Shown here: one piece after another, positions 1 through 12,084 of the stretch
How positions within the stretch are numbered: position 1 is the first letter of the stretch
Layout of the letters: each line of letters starts with the position of its first letter
Origin: Castanea sativa
Taxonomy: Eukaryota > Streptophyta > Magnoliopsida > Fagales > Fagaceae
Assembly (NCBI RefSeq): GCF_040712315.1
Contig: NC_134017.1
Span: 14,600,001 to 14,664,000 of the forward strand
Direction of reading: 5' to 3'
Length of the DNA: 64,000 nucleotides
Notes under the pieces: model-generated
Database searches by the model: none
What the model saw: the letters and a program-made list of their open reading frames with translations, nothing else
Told to the model about the DNA's origin: nothing
Position numbers and translations under genes: made by a program

Positions 1-129
1 TTGGCTCTGGAGATGGCTCATGTAAGAAGCCAAACAATGGAAATTGAGAACAATGAGACAACTTCAAGCATTCCACTCACAATGTCCTCCATGGAGCTTC
101 AATCAGATATAGCTGCCTTGGTTAGGTAG
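1..129 (+). CDS. C-terminal end of a receptor-like kinase (LRR-I type), partial
   Basis: Frame 1 is open from the first base to a TAG at 127-129 and gives 42 residues that begin LALEMAHVRSQ and end ELQSDIAALVR. The segment lies after any kinase core and has no domain of its own. The pattern (a Leu/Glu start as in '...ELKxCLEME', a Ser/Thr/Asn-rich spacer, a final 'SMELxxxIxxxxR') resembles the C-terminal tail of LRR-I malectin-like receptor kinases. That is family knowledge, not a search result. A malectin-like receptor kinase starts on the same strand at 57062, which supports a tandem kinase cluster. The rest of the gene lies left of the window, so function and integrity cannot be judged. 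Any plant protein with a similar acidic, serine-rich tail is an alternative. Confidence 0.5.
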   Translation: MALEMAHVRSQTMEIENNETTSSIPLTMSSMELQSDIAALVR

Positions 130-657
130 TTATACTAAACAAAAACTTTGTGGTAAGGAGTTCCGCCTATGCAAATATGACAAATTATATGATAATACAT
201 TTGTATTTAAGAACTTCTTAATTATATACTTATTTTTTTTCTCACTTTTTTCAGTTAAGTTCAAGTGATGTATAATGATGTGCTTCTATAGCTTTTGATG
301 GGCATATAAGATACAATTGATGCATAATTTTTATGGTGAAATAAATTTATTATTATTATTTTTATATGCAAAAGAAAAATTTTTTTCTTAATTATTCAGA
401 ACACATTGCCGTTGATAAGTTGGTACCATAAACCATGGAATATGTATGCAAAATGTATTATAGTGACTAATCCACTAGCCCTATATAAGTATATATATGT
501 GCCGCCAAGAATTTTGTAACTTAACTAGCTAACATTTTCTAATATTTTCAACATAGACATACATAATTCAAAGCCAAATAAAGCAATTGGTGTCATTTTG
601 CTGTGAAGACATCATTTTTATTGCAAATGCATTTTGCCCATTTTATGTCCATTGGCT
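130..657. other. AT-rich 3' flank of the kinase gene, no gene seen
   Basis: No convincing coding frame. A TATA-like stretch (CCTATATAAGTATATATA) lies near 479-496 after several hundred AT-rich bases, but no open frame with a recognisable product follows it. Confidence 0.5.
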
Positions 658-763
658 TTATAAGTTTATTAGGAAATATTGTAAGATTATTAATTTGAGA
701 ATATTGAGGACACTATCCATATCTCTCAGAGTGGTACTCCTTTCTTACATGAATTATGAGTCT

Positions 764-820
<57 letters not shown>

Positions 821-1039
821 ATAAATATAATCATAATAAATAAATGCACGCATCTACATATACCTTTTTTTTTGTTAAATTTTATAATTTGATAGTTACA
901 ATAAAGGGAAGAGGGATTTGAACCCAAGATGTCTTATAAGTTTATTAGGAAATATTGTAAGATTATTAATTTGAGAATATTGAGGACACTATCCATATCT
1001 CTCAGAGTGGTACTCCTTTCTTAAATGAATTATGAGTCT

Positions 1040-1083
<44 letters not shown>

Positions 1084-1200
1084 TATAAATATAATCATAA
1101 TAAATAAATGCACGCATCTACATATACCTTTTTTTTTGTTAAATTTTATAATTTGATAGTTACAATAAAGGGAGGAGGGATTTGAATCCAAGATATCTTA
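658..1200. repeat. Two-copy tandem duplication, unit about 270 bp
   Basis: The segment starting TTATAAGTTTATTAGG at 658 recurs at 934 and the copies can be followed to about 936 and 1200. They are nearly identical except for the length of the internal (TA)n tract (about 769-816 and 1045-1079) and a few substitutions. Both copies include the poly(A) end of a tRNA-derived SINE; only the second copy keeps the whole SINE. Confidence 0.85.
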
Positions 1201-1254
1201 GAAATATTAGAAGATGCCAACTAGTTACTAGTTAAGTTACAAGGCTCTTGCCAC
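1128..1254 (-). mobile_element. tRNA-derived SINE with target-site duplication
   Basis: Read on the minus strand, the element starts TGGCAAGAGCC, has a tRNA-like head with a B-box-like GGATTCAAATCCC, then a short body ending in a run of A (T run at about 1129-1137 on the plus strand). It is flanked by near-identical 10-bp direct repeats, CTACATATAC (1118-1127) and CTACACATAC (1255-1264), the mark of retroposition. The A box is weak. A partial copy of the same SINE sits in the first unit of the tandem duplication (about 866-936). Confidence 0.7.
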
Positions 1255-1493
1255 CTACACATACTTTGTGTATACACATAATGCACTTTCAACTAAAACT
1301 GTAAAAGAACCCATAAAAAGATAGTATATCAATTATATTGTGTTTATTTGTTGGGATATTTTTATATATGAATAAGTCAATTTTGCTTATAATTCTCATG
1401 TTATTATTATTATTTTGTTAATATTGATACAATAAAATTTTAATTTGTAATGTCCATTCTATGATGATTGCTCTTATCATTAGGCTAAAACAC

Positions 1494-1584
1494 TAATCAG
1501 TTTTTGGGTATAGATAGGGTCTAAATCTTAGATCTCTTATTCGATGATAATAGACTTTACTTGTTGAACTAACTAGAATCCACC
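1494..1584 (-). mobile_element. Degenerate 5' part of a tRNA-derived SINE
   Basis: On the minus strand this reads like the head of the SINE at 8568-8735: a TAGTTAGTTCAACAAGTAAAG A-box region, then a decayed B box and a CCAAAAACTGATTAG segment. The tail is missing, so it is a truncated or eroded copy. Confidence 0.5.
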
Positions 1585-1904
1585 ATGTAATAATTTTTAG
1601 TAATTAAATAATTGTCAATTATAACTTATGTTGGCTTTTGTTAAACCCATAAATGACAATTAAAAACCATATAATAACCATTTGTGCATCTAAAATCCAA
1701 GATTTTAACTTGAAAATAATACCAAATTATGAATATTATATTATTTTCAATTTTTATTACAATACACTTATTTTTATGAAAAATAATAAATTATCACGTA
1801 AAGAATTTTGTTCTTACCACTTTGAAATGTAATAATTTTTTTTTAAAACTCTATTTTAAAATTTTTACCTCCCCCCTTTTTTTCTATCTTTATTTATTAT
1901 TAAT

Positions 1905-4900
1905 TTTTTAAAAAAACAGTGGAATAATTCATTCATTCATATGTAAACAATTTTGGTACAAAGCCTCCAAAGCAGGTGGCAGTGAGTCTTCTAACCAATA
2001 CAATCCATCACTAATGTTCCTAGCATAACGAGCTAAAGAATGTGCTACCATATTCCCCCCCCCCCCCTTCTTTTAATGTAGCTGATTGACGCTAATTGCA
2101 GCCCACGGAGATAGCATTGGATGTGCTCAAAGATGTGTCCCAGAAAGGAATGATTACCTAATGTACTAGAGATTGCCTTCATCACATTAACATTGTCACC
2201 TTCAATGACTAACTCTGAAAAACCAGCATCAATGGAGAACTCTATTGCTTTTCTACATGCCAAAGCCTCTGCTTATTCACTGCTGTTAACATAGGGCCCA
2301 TTGACAGACATTGCAGCCATCACTTCTCCTTCTGTATTGTGGATTATTGCACCAAAGCCTGAGTAATTCAGCTCTATAAAAATAGTTACATCGAAATTAA
2401 GCTTATATATCGATGGAGGCGGAGGTTGCCAAATATTCCTGTCTGCGCCATGCTTGGAGTTATCAACTGCTCTTGTGCTTTTCTGTATTCCTCCAAATAA
2501 TCCAATGCTCTTTTGTTCAGCCACCCCGAATCCTTTATCTACCCCCCATGCACAATTGTGTTCCTCTAGTTCCAAATGAGCCATGCTTGAATAAGAAACA
2601 ATTCAAACTTAGCTATAGATAACCTATCCAATAGAAATTCAAACAAATGGAAAAAATACCAAGATGAACATTAGAGCATTTCTGCAAACTGATGGAGCTT
2701 CCTACTCATACATCTTAAGTAACACCGCATTCCCAAATCACATGAATTGCAGATTGTGGCAGTCTTGTGCAGCATTGACATACATTGTCTAAGATGATTC
2801 TTCTTTGAATAAGGTTTACACCCAAAAACCTTTATTTCGTTTGGTACTTGCAATTGCCACAATCTTTTCCATACTTGCTGACCGCCTGGACCCTTGAGCA
2901 TTCAACCCAATCATCTTTTCTCATCACCTTCCTTGCTACATGGTACCTGGACTTGACTGAATACATCTCATTCCTATTATGTAGCCACACAACTGAGTCA
3001 GACACATCCCTACGGCTTAGAGGAATTCTATAGATAGCCTCGGCCTCCTCCTTGCTGAACCTTGTTATAATAGAATCACGCTTCCAGCAATGTAAATTAG
3101 GGTCTATAAGGTTAGATACTAGCAACTCCTCATCATTCTCATGTATCGGGTAGAGGATTTTATTTTTTGGGTAATTTGGAATCCATTTATCTATATTCAC
3201 TCTGATGGACACATCATTCCCTACTCTCCAACAACGGTCACTCTTCAAAATTGGCAAAGCTGAAATAATACTCTTCCATGCATAAGAGCAATTTGGTGAG
3301 TCAATTGCATCTAGGAAGTGGCATTGTGGAAAGTACCTAGGTTTGAAACATTGGAACAGAAATGAATATTGGTCATGTGGCATTCTCCAACCTTGCTTTG
3401 CTAACATAGCAAGATTGAAAAATCTCAAATCCCTAAATCCCATCCCTCCTTCACTATTTGGCTGAGAAAAATTCCCCAACTTTTCCAATGGATTTTCCTC
3501 TCATTCCCAATTTGGCCCCTCCAAAATTATGCACACAGTGCATTTAATTCCTTGCATAACTTCAATGGCAATTGAAACACCCCTATAGTATGTTGGAATG
3601 GATTGGGCTACTGCCTTTATAAACAATTCCTTCCTAACCCTTGATAACATCATGCCTTTCCATCCTTGTAATTTTTTCCAAACCCGATCCTTTAGAACAG
3701 AAAAGGTTTGGTATTTTTCCCATCACACCAAAGTAGGTAGACCCAAATAAGCTTCAAATCTCTTCACCTGTTACACACCTAAAGCTACCATAATCTCTTC
3801 TTTTTGTCTGTCTAGGGTATTACTACTAAAATACACCAATGATTTCTCCTTGTTGATGCATTGACCAAACGCACAAGCAGAGATTTGCAACATATCATTA
3901 ATCATAGCAACTTCACCTTATGTGGCTCGGCGAAAAAGCAAGGAGTCATTAGCAAACATCAAATTAGAAAATTTTGGCGCCCTTCTGCATACAGATACAC
4001 CATTAATGCACCTCTCAATTTCTACCTTTGCTAGCAGTGAAGTCAACCCTTCTGCACACAAGAGGAACAGATATGGCGAGAAAGGACCGCCTTGGCAAAT
4101 CCCTCAAGATGGACTGATGTTCCTATGAGGTTTGCCATTAATGAGAATAGAGAAGGAAGGTATGGTAACACAACCAAACACCTAGCTAATCCATTTTCTG
4201 GAAATCGCATCTTAGATATTATGCCTTGTAAGAAAGGCCATTCAACCCAGTCATATGTCTTGTTAATGTCAAGCTTCAATGCAAGCGAGCCTTTTTTTTG
4301 CCTTTTTTAATAGAATGCATAGTGTGCAGAGTTTCATAAGCCACCAAAACATTATCAATGATGAGACGTCCTGTGACAAAGGCATTTTGAGTAGGCGAGA
4401 TAATAGATGGGAGAATTTGTTTCAACCTGTTAGCTAGCACCTTGGAAATAATTTTATAAATAACATTGCACAAGCTAATGGGTTGGAAATCAGACATTTT
4501 CTTAGGGTTCTTCACTTTAGGGATTCGCACAGTATTAGTATGATTAATATTAGGAGACATGATGCCAGAATTCAAATAATCCAACACAACAACAACTATA
4601 TTATCACCCACTACATGCCAAAAATTTTGATAAAATAGAGCATTCATACCATTAGGTCCAGGAGCCTTCATTGGTTCCATTTGAAACAACGCCGCCTTAA
4701 TTTCATTTGTAGTAAAATCATTGGACAGTATCTGATGCATGTCTGGGGTAATCTTGTGTGCCATCGCATTGAGACACTCATTAATCTAATCACACATACC
4801 CGTATTAAACAAACTATCAAAATAATTAGTTGCCACCTCAGCCGTATCTTCCATTTCTTCCACCTAGTTCCCATCCACATATTTTATCCTTGGATGTGAT

Positions 4901-5720
4901 TTTGCCTTCATTGTTGGGATGCTTTGGTGAATTTTTTTTTTTTTGTATTTTGATTCCCATGTTTCAACCAAGCAACTCTAGACCTCTGGGTACAAAATAT
5001 CTAGTACTTCAAAAGTAGGTCATCCAAAGTTTTGCTCACACCCAAATATACAACTCTAGATTCCTCAGTGATCTCTGCAACATTCAACTATTCAAGCTGT
5101 TTTTGGAGTTGCTTAATCTCTTCATTATTCGAATTAGTTTTTTAGGATCCCCAAGCCTGTAACTTTGCACCACAAGCATCAATTTTCTGTTTGATTAGAG
5201 CTAACCCATGCATACCACTCACATTTGCACTCCATGCTTCTTTAACTATTGTCTCACACTCCTCCCATAGCAGCCATGCTTCTTCAAATTTAAATCCACA
5301 TTTTCCCTGTGATCTATTCTTCCCATAATTCTGAGTTTGAATAGGGAGATGATCCGATGCATAGGGAGAGAGATGAGTCATTGTACTCAGTTGAAACTTC
5401 TCTCTCCATGCCTTTGTTGCTACTGCCCTATCTAGTCAAATTTTCGTGTTTGCATCTCCAGGTCTTTTGTTATTCCAAGTGTACGAGTAACCCCTATAAC
5501 CCAAGTCCTTGAGTTGACAAAGCTCCAAAGCTACACAGAAAGAATCAACCTGACTCATCTGGGATGGCTGCTTGCTTAGTTTTTCTAAAGACTGGAGTAG
5601 CGTTGAAATCCCCAATACAAAGCCAGGGGCCATCCATAAATGATCTAAGATGGGACAATAATTCCTAAGACTTGTGCCATTGACAAACCTTTGGCCAACA
5701 ATAAAAGCATGTTAACCACC
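1905..5720 (-). mobile_element. L1-type LINE retrotransposon, 5'-truncated and decayed
   Basis: Minus-strand reading frames line up in the order expected for plant L1 ORF2: the end of an AP-type endonuclease (about 5690-5400), reverse transcriptase (about 4764-3840), a zinc-finger/RVT region with GGMGFRDLRFFNLAMLAKQGWR (3440-3370) and an RNase H-like end (2584-1929). ORF1 and most of the endonuclease are absent, so the copy is 5'-truncated near 5720, as is common for LINEs. Many stops and frame changes interrupt ORF2. I found no clean target-site duplication. Confidence 0.85.
1929..5690 (-). pseudogene. L1 ORF2 (endonuclease end, reverse transcriptase, RNase H), broken
   Basis: The protein would nick target DNA and copy the element's RNA into the genome. 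Visible parts: an endonuclease C-terminal region with GYRGYSYTWNNKRPGD (about 5500-5436); RT fingers with MKAPGPNGMNALFYQNFW (about 4660-4610), FQPISLCNVIYKIISKVLANR (about 4490-4425) and QNAFVTGRLIIDNVL; RT palm with KLDINKTYDWVEW (about 4275-4235). The catalytic FADD box reads FAND (about 3950-3965), which replaces one catalytic aspartate. The RNase H part includes FSIDAGFSELVIEGDN (about 2240-2190) and ends ALEALYQNCLHMNE with a stop at 1929-1931. A long C run (2055-2067 on the plus strand) coincides with a frame change. At least five frame interruptions make it a pseudogene. Confidence 0.85.
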
Positions 5721-5784
5721 ATGCAAATGAAATTTTTTTCTAAATAATATTAAATATCAAAAAATTTAGTTAATTATCACATTT

Positions 5785-6428
5785 CAAAACAAAGTTGAAA
5801 ACTAGCATCTCGAGTGTTTAAAACTCGAGTTCCAAGATAAAACTCAAGTTTTTGAGGCTCGATTTGTAAGTGATTGGGTCTAAGCTGGAAAAAAATCCAC
5901 GTGGAACTTGCGTTTTTAAGACTCGAGTTCCACTATTTTACCAAACTCATAAATATCACCAGTAAAGAGATTACCTTGCAAGTACAGGTTGCGCAAGCAG
6001 CAAGATCAGAAGGAAGTGAACCAGTGAGAGCGTTGAGATGAAGACTGAGAGTGCGGAGACGAGTGAGGTTTCCGAAAATGCCATTGGGAAGTTGGCCTGA
6101 GAGAGCCACACCAAGAATACGAAGCACTGTGACTCGATTTTGCTCACAATGGTGGGTGACTTGTCGTTCTTCTTCAGCGCTGTGGATGGTCCACCAGATC
6201 TTCAGAGCTCTAGATAGTTTCAGATCGTCCACTGTTCCTCTGCTTCTCCATATCTCCGTTTTGCTTCTCTAGATTCTTCTTTCGGATTTCTATGGAACTT
6301 GAGTTTGAGAAACTCGAGTTCCACGTTGATAAATTACTCTAGTTCAGCACCAGAACTCGAGTGTTTGAAGCTCGAATTTGTCACCGAACTTGAGCTTCAA
6401 ACTCTCGAGATGCTATTTTTCAGTTTCG
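5785..6428. mobile_element. Inverted-repeat DNA element carrying a host gene fragment
   Basis: The ends are imperfect inverted repeats. The left end has TTGAAAACTAGCATCTCGAG (5794-5813), and the right end, read backward, has ACTGAAAAATAGCATCTCGAG (about 6424-6404). Several CTCGAG-centred motifs (AACTCGAGTTCCA and variants) are repeated inside both ends (5805-5935 and 6285-6410). Between the ends lies part of an LRR receptor kinase gene. The form suggests a Pack-MULE-like or other TIR transposon. I could not identify a clean target-site duplication, so the superfamily is open. Confidence 0.6.
5950..6290 (-). pseudogene. Fragment of an LRR receptor-like kinase (N-terminal LRR region)
   Basis: The minus-strand frame reads CEQNRVTVLRILGVALSGQL, then IFGNLTRLRTLSLHLNALTG and LPSDLAAC. 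This matches the first leucine-rich repeats of the RLK1/At1g48480-like LRR-III receptor kinases (family knowledge). The usual upstream WNxxxxxPCxWxGV cap is scrambled (here LKIWWTIHSAEEERQVTHH), and the downstream part runs out after about 1.5 repeats into CTCGAG repeat sequence. There is no signal peptide, transmembrane segment or kinase. It sits between the inverted repeats of the 5785-6428 element, so it is best read as a captured fragment and not a gene. Confidence 0.75.
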
Positions 6429-6429
6429 T

Positions 6430-8567
6430 TTGCCCTGCATGCTAACTTATTATATCATTTCCTCTCACTACGCTAGTTGGAAAATTGCCTCCCATTCAAA
6501 TTCATCATCCTCCTTTACTTTTGCCAGGATATGATTTGATGTAAAATTAACTAAGTCTAGCTTCACATCATTCTTCCAAATCAAAACCAATTCTCTCCCC
6601 GAATCGGATGTTTGACAATTATCCTATTTGGAAAAGGTAATTCTCAATAAAGTTTTTCAATATCTTTATTTTTTCAATTATAACTTTTAAACCTTAAAAA
6701 ACATTGACATTGTTAAAAAGATTTAATTCTATTTTTTTCAATGAAATTTGATATATAAAGAGATATATCAGCAAAAAAAGAAAAATACAGGGAAAGACAC
6801 ACACATATATACTAACTCCACCTTTGTATGAAAGGATGAAATATTAGTTACTCTGGTTTCACCAACTTTGGGGGCCGAAGATTTTGGAGCAATGCTGGTA
6901 AGCCTTTTAAGACTGATCCTATTTGGAAGGGGCATGTTGTTTGGACATTGATAAATGAAACCCAATTACGTCAATGTACCAACAATTAGGCCTCCATCCA
7001 TTGAAAAAGTAAGTTGGGTTCTTTCTTCGATTCAAAATGGCCCAAAGGTTCTATTGTTGCTCTTGAATTCACACATCCATCTCAACAAAGGCTTTGAGAC
7101 CTTCATTCCAAACTGTGATCAGATAACTAAACTGCCACCATGCAGCACAGGACAATCATGGCCACTCACATTGATTAGAACCCCTCTGGGTGTTGCAGCT
7201 TAATCTGGAATACACAACCAAAAAAAAAAAGGGTATTCGTTTTTGCTAAAGAGAATTAAGCTTTTTGTCGATGGGGATTGCAAAGGAAGATGAACTTCAG
7301 TCCGGGTTTACCTTGATGTCTTCTTAGTCCAAACATCTATGTTAAGGCATGAAAATAATATTTTATTTTGGTCATTAGCCACTTTAGTATCATTTATCAC
7401 TTAACTGCAAAAATTAGTTTGACACAATACCAAAAGATTATTAATAAGCCTTCATATTTGACTTTAACTTTAACTTTAATGCGATACCAAAATCATAGTT
7501 TACCAAAAATTTTAACTTGCTCTATGTTTGATTTCGCTTTTATATTGTTAATGTTGTCTATTTCCATTAGTAATATGACTATCCATAATATAATTTTCTC
7601 TTTACAACAATAAAAATACTGCATTTCACAATATTTTAGAACTATCATGAAATAGTTAAACATAAAGGGCACCTAACGGAGAACATAACCAATATAAAAA
7701 TAATATTAAATATGAATTGCTAAAATGAAAAAAGAAAATCCCAAATTTTAAAGGCCAAAAATACACTTTACTCTTTTTTTGTTTTTGATATTTTTCCATT
7801 TGCACAAACTATGCCACCTTCCTATTTTCAAGAATGTAAAAATTATATTATAAAACATTGGACTCACGTATGAAAAAAATAAAAATCCATTTAAAATTTT
7901 TTTTCCAAGTATATATATATATATATGAAAAATTGGATTAAGATCACATAGTTTCACCATAGAGTTGTGATTGATCATAAGATTATAAAAGGATGAAGTA
8001 GATTTTGTCACAATAAAAAATTAACAAAATCAAATTCACTTGTTTCAAAATGAATAAGAAGAATTTTAAGAACTTTAGAATAAAGTTATCCCAGATAATC
8101 TAAAAGATCTTATTGTAAAAAGTCAATACTTACTTTATGTTTTAGTTGAAGTATATATATCATGATTTTTTTTTTTTTTTTGAGGTGAATATATCATTAA
8201 TTTTTATTTTAGTTTCAATGTTAAGTGAAATTATTTAGATATTTTATTATTATATAAAAGATGGGTTTAAACTTTAAACTCATTGCCATTATGAGGGGAA
8301 ACAAAGAGGATAAATCTGCATATAGTTGCAGCATGTAACTTAAAGAACTAATCTTACTTATGTATTTGATTTACATGAGACTTAGAAAAAGGCAAACAGA
8401 AACCCAATTAATTACTCATAGGAGGCCTTCTAAAGATCTGGCTGGCAGCAAATAAAAAATAAGAATAACTTAGAGACAACGAGGGGAAAGGCAATGGAGA
8501 TAAAAATAATACCATTCTTGTTCAAAACTAGAACGACATTCATTTTATTAAAAGGAAATAAAATACC
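6430..8567. other. AT-rich intergenic DNA, no supported gene
   Basis: Only short frames without recognisable domains. An 82-codon plus-strand frame at 6955-7203 is less AT-rich than its surroundings and could be an old gene fragment, but I do not recognise it. Short (TA)n at 7911-7925. Confidence 0.45.
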
Positions 8568-8735
8568 TTTTTTTTTTTTTTTAGAGAGTTTCAACCTATA
8601 GTGTCCACTTCTAATAATAGTTCTTTATTATTAAACCAAGTAACCAATTGGTTTTGGTGCAAGCGGGGATTGAACTCTAAATCTCCTAACTCAACCATTA
8701 GATAATTTATCAACTGAGCTAACTAGAACCCATAG
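8568..8735 (-). mobile_element. tRNA-derived SINE with perfect target-site duplication
   Basis: On the minus strand the element begins GGGTTCTAGTTAGCTCAGTTGA, where TAGCTCAGTTG is a good pol III A box. It continues to GAGTTCAATCCCC (B box), then a family-specific body and an A run (T run at 8568-8582 on the plus strand). A perfect 10-bp direct repeat, ATAAAATACC, flanks it at 8558-8567 and 8736-8745. This is the best-preserved SINE of the window. Confidence 0.85.
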
Positions 8736-8943
8736 ATAAAATACCGTACTTTTTCAACGCCAAAATAGCATTCATTTTGTAATATGATTGTGGCTGTTGT
8801 TGCTGCCAGTCACAGTTCTCTATTGTAGCTAATTGCATAAAAACTAGCTCAAAGAAATCCTGTCGTTCATATGCAATGCATGGCTGTGTAAAGCCTTATG
8901 TCATTCAGTTTTGGTAATTTTTAGTAATATATGCAGAACAATA

Positions 8944-9071
8944 AGTCTAAGAACATAACATTTTTGACAACTAATGACGTGGCTAGTTGTGGTTTGTGCA
9001 TAACAAGAAGTCTAGGAACATATCAATTTTGACAACTATGGACATGACTAGTTGTGGTTGGTGCATAACAA
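8944..9071. repeat. Two-copy tandem repeat, unit about 65 bp
   Basis: AAGTCTAAGAACATA...TGACAACTAATGACGTGGCTAG...GTGCATAACAAG (from 8943) is followed at once by a diverged copy from 9008 to 9071. The flanks (8746-9382) otherwise hold nothing I can name. Confidence 0.75.
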
Positions 9072-9382
9072 GTGTAATGTCAATGATAGACCTAAGTGAA
9101 AATAATGTTGCTCCAATTACAACAAGTCATATCAGAAATTATTAGAAAGCAAAGATATTGTGAAAGATATTGTATGCCTAATGTTAATTATGAAGATAGT
9201 GAAGAACAGACACCTGCTAACCAAAACCAATCATTTTACTGATTCAGAGTGTACTAGTTCATGAATTAACCAAATCAGTGACTACTTATATTTTAAAGTC
9301 TCAATAATGTGATCCGATTATATTTTAATCCTTTGACCCAAAAAAAAAAAAAGGAGAAAGTTTAGATACTAGAGCTACAGTT

Positions 9383-11612
9383 TTAGATAACACTAGACAC
9401 TGATGTAGGATTAAGCATACTCATCATCCGCCACTTGCTTAACATACGTTCAACAGGTTCCCAAGATAGTCTATAACTGGTTGTCTGGTGCAGAACAGTC
9501 GGAGATGACTTCAACCAAGGAATCCAGCCAAATGTCCTTTTACCAGCGGCTGCTTCAATGTTTTCAATCTTGACACCCTTCAGAAAGTGTCGCCAACATT
9601 TATTTCGAGTGTTGTACGTACAGCAGTTTGGATTTTCTACTCTGTGCATCATCTTTTCATGCACCAACTATACATCAGGGAAAAAAAGAAAGAAAAAGGA
9701 ATTCAGTTACAATTGTTCCCAGGAGGCACAAATTCAAAGTTATTCTTCCATAGCACCCATCAAAGTTATGACAGTTCATACCATGATGTGTAGAGAAAAC
9801 ACACACACACACACACACACAAACACCATACAGATGCACAACCCATCAACCATGCATATTTGCGTACAAAGGGAAGTCTTCGCTAAAATCATTTTTGACA
9901 GCATGACAATGTTATATGTTACAGCTCTGTGAGATCCTATCTACCTTGGGGAATTCACTGCTGGGAGATGATACTACTGATAGAATCTCTGGGTGCCATG
10001 TCCTCAACAAATTATCCAATAAATCTTCAAGGCCCATTGATGGTTTGATTATTTCAAGCTTCAGATCAGATTGTGGAGGAAGCAAAATTTCTTCTAAATT
10101 TTCATGTATAATGACATTCTGAGGACAAGCAGGAAAATAAATTTTGTCAGATGTAGTATGTTGATAGGGGTTCATAATTTTTCAGAGAGTTAAAAAGGCA
10201 AATACCTTTTTGGAGCGGACAACCAATTTTAAGCCATTGGAGTGTTTTAACTTCTCGAGAAGTTTTCTCAATCTAGTAAACCAGAGAGCATCCTCACCTC
10301 CAAGGTGGTTATAGCTACGTATATGTACTGGTTCAAAAGAAAATTTGGCCTCCTTTAATGATAAAGGATTTGAAAATGAGAAAGGCATTCTATCACCCTT
10401 AAACTCGAATGAAAAGAGATTTGGAGCATCTATGTCAGCCTCCACTAGATTTTTGCATCCTCTCAAGACAAGTCTTCTAAGCCAAACACTCGAAATCGTT
10501 ATGTTCTTCAATTTATTGCATTTGCTTAGGTCCAATTTCTCAAGGAAAGGAAAACTAGCTAACCGATCTTGAAACATTTCATCTGTCATGTTGCCATCCT
10601 CCAATGTTAATCTTTTTAAAGAGAAACAAGCAACCAAGTCAATTTTGCAGTGCATGGATTCCTTCCCACAATACCAAAAAGTTTGAAGATATGGAGCTTT
10701 GACTTCAATCTCTTCCAGTCCATGGCAATGGTGTACCTCAACCCTGTCAAGTTTAAGAAGACCTGAAACCCGCAGAACCTTCAACCCTGTGCAATGTATG
10801 AATCTCAAATCCTCAATTAAAGGGCAGCAGGAGATCAGATTGTCAATAATCTGTTGATCAACACAGACCTTGCGGAGATACAATTTTTGCAGTTTTGGAA
10901 GCTTTATATCGCAGTGAGATTTTAACATACACCCATGTAACCTTAATCCAGTTATTGTTTTTGAAGCAAAAATAGTTGGGGGCAACTTGTAACGTTTACT
11001 TTTCTTGACAACATGGAGATCTAGCTCTTTCATGTTGTTTTCAATGGCAATGTTGATCCACTGCTCCATATGAGGGGCCAGTTCAAAATCATATCTGGTA
11101 ATATGTAGTACCAATTTCTGTATGCTTAATTTTCGCTCAAGGTGGCTCTTCAAAGAGTTGTCAACAAAGTCAGTAAATGCCCTTTTCATGTTCCTTATAT
11201 CCTGACGTCCCTCTTGTTGCTGAATCTTGTGTTGGTCAAATATCAAAACGGAGAATGAAGTCCATATCTGCCTCCACTTTCTGGACAAGATACTTGTTCG
11301 AGCTGCATCTTTTGTATCATTAAGGAAAGAAAGGATGTGATGGATGATGTATTCAGGCAACTGGGAGATTAGATCCCTGGATTCAACTCTTCGGTCCAGC
11401 TTGTCTACATGTTCCTCACTTAGCTTCCTTCTTTGCCCAATAGTCTTGTCAATGGTGTTGAAACTTCTTCTCATTCGTTTCCCACAAACAGTAGGTGTCT
11501 GTGAGACCAAATCCATGGGGATGGTTCTCTCATCCACAGAAACGGAATCTTTTTTCTTTTCCCCAGTACACATTTTCTTCCTTGAACTTTTCTGAAGGGC
11601 TCTTCTCAGCAT
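9383..11612 (-). CDS. F-box/LRR protein with FBD-like C-terminus, three coding exons
   Basis: Predicted coding exons on the minus strand: 11612-10206, 10118-9945, 9667-9383 (469 + 58 + 94 codons plus stop, 621 aa). Both introns are phase 0 with good sites (AAG|GTATTT...CCTCAG|AAT and AAG|GTAGAT...TATAG|TTG). An F-box lies at about residues 79-120 (LISQLPEYIIHHILSFL ... TSILSRKWRQIW) and would bind a SKP1/ASK adaptor in an SCF ubiquitin ligase. Leucine-rich repeats follow (about 190-440, e.g. CCPLIEDLRFIHCTGLKVL, FLEKLDLSKCNKLKNI). The last exon has NCCTYNTRNKCWRHFLKGVKIE, typical of F-box/LRR/FBD-like proteins. No frame breaks are seen, so it looks functional; the substrate is unknown. A second in-frame ATG at codon 14 is an alternative start. 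A long intron in the 5' leader is inferred (separate entry). Confidence 0.9.
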
Positions 11613-12084
11613 CTTTTCTTATCCTCTTCTTGGATCCTGTCTGCAGTAGTATTATGTTACATTAGGATAAACTTTTCCCCTCGTGATAATAATATTCATG
11701 AAAGGAGAAAAAATATTACAAAACGATTGAATTAATCAAAATTAAACACCCTGGGCAGGCATGGGGTTTAAAAAATTAAAAAAAAAAAGATAGACAGACA
11801 AAAAGAAAGAAAAAAATAGGGGGAAAAAACAGTTAGTAAAAGACTAATTTAAAATCTGCACAATGCAAAGACATGAAATTGATTACTACCATTCGAACAA
11901 AATCCTTAAAGCAATTTTTGTCACTATTAAAGCTTTCAATGGATTGATCTAATGGAAATTTTACATGGAATCCAAGATTTCTAAGAATGGCACAAAATTG
12001 AGAAAGTGGTTGAGGATTTAAGAGCTATTATAAGGAATGAAGTATAGAGGGTGGCAACTCTTTCCTTGGAGAAGTAAATGAAGA

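Noticed and set aside
587..892. 101-codon frame with a run of Ile-Tyr
   Set aside because: It is the translation of a (TA)n tract and the SINE/tandem duplication.
6955..7203. 82-codon plus-strand frame, possible gene fragment
   Set aside because: No recognisable motif on either strand and no neighbouring exons.
8568..8735. tRNA-like A and B boxes, possible tRNA gene
   Set aside because: No cloverleaf, and an A tail plus target duplication show a SINE.
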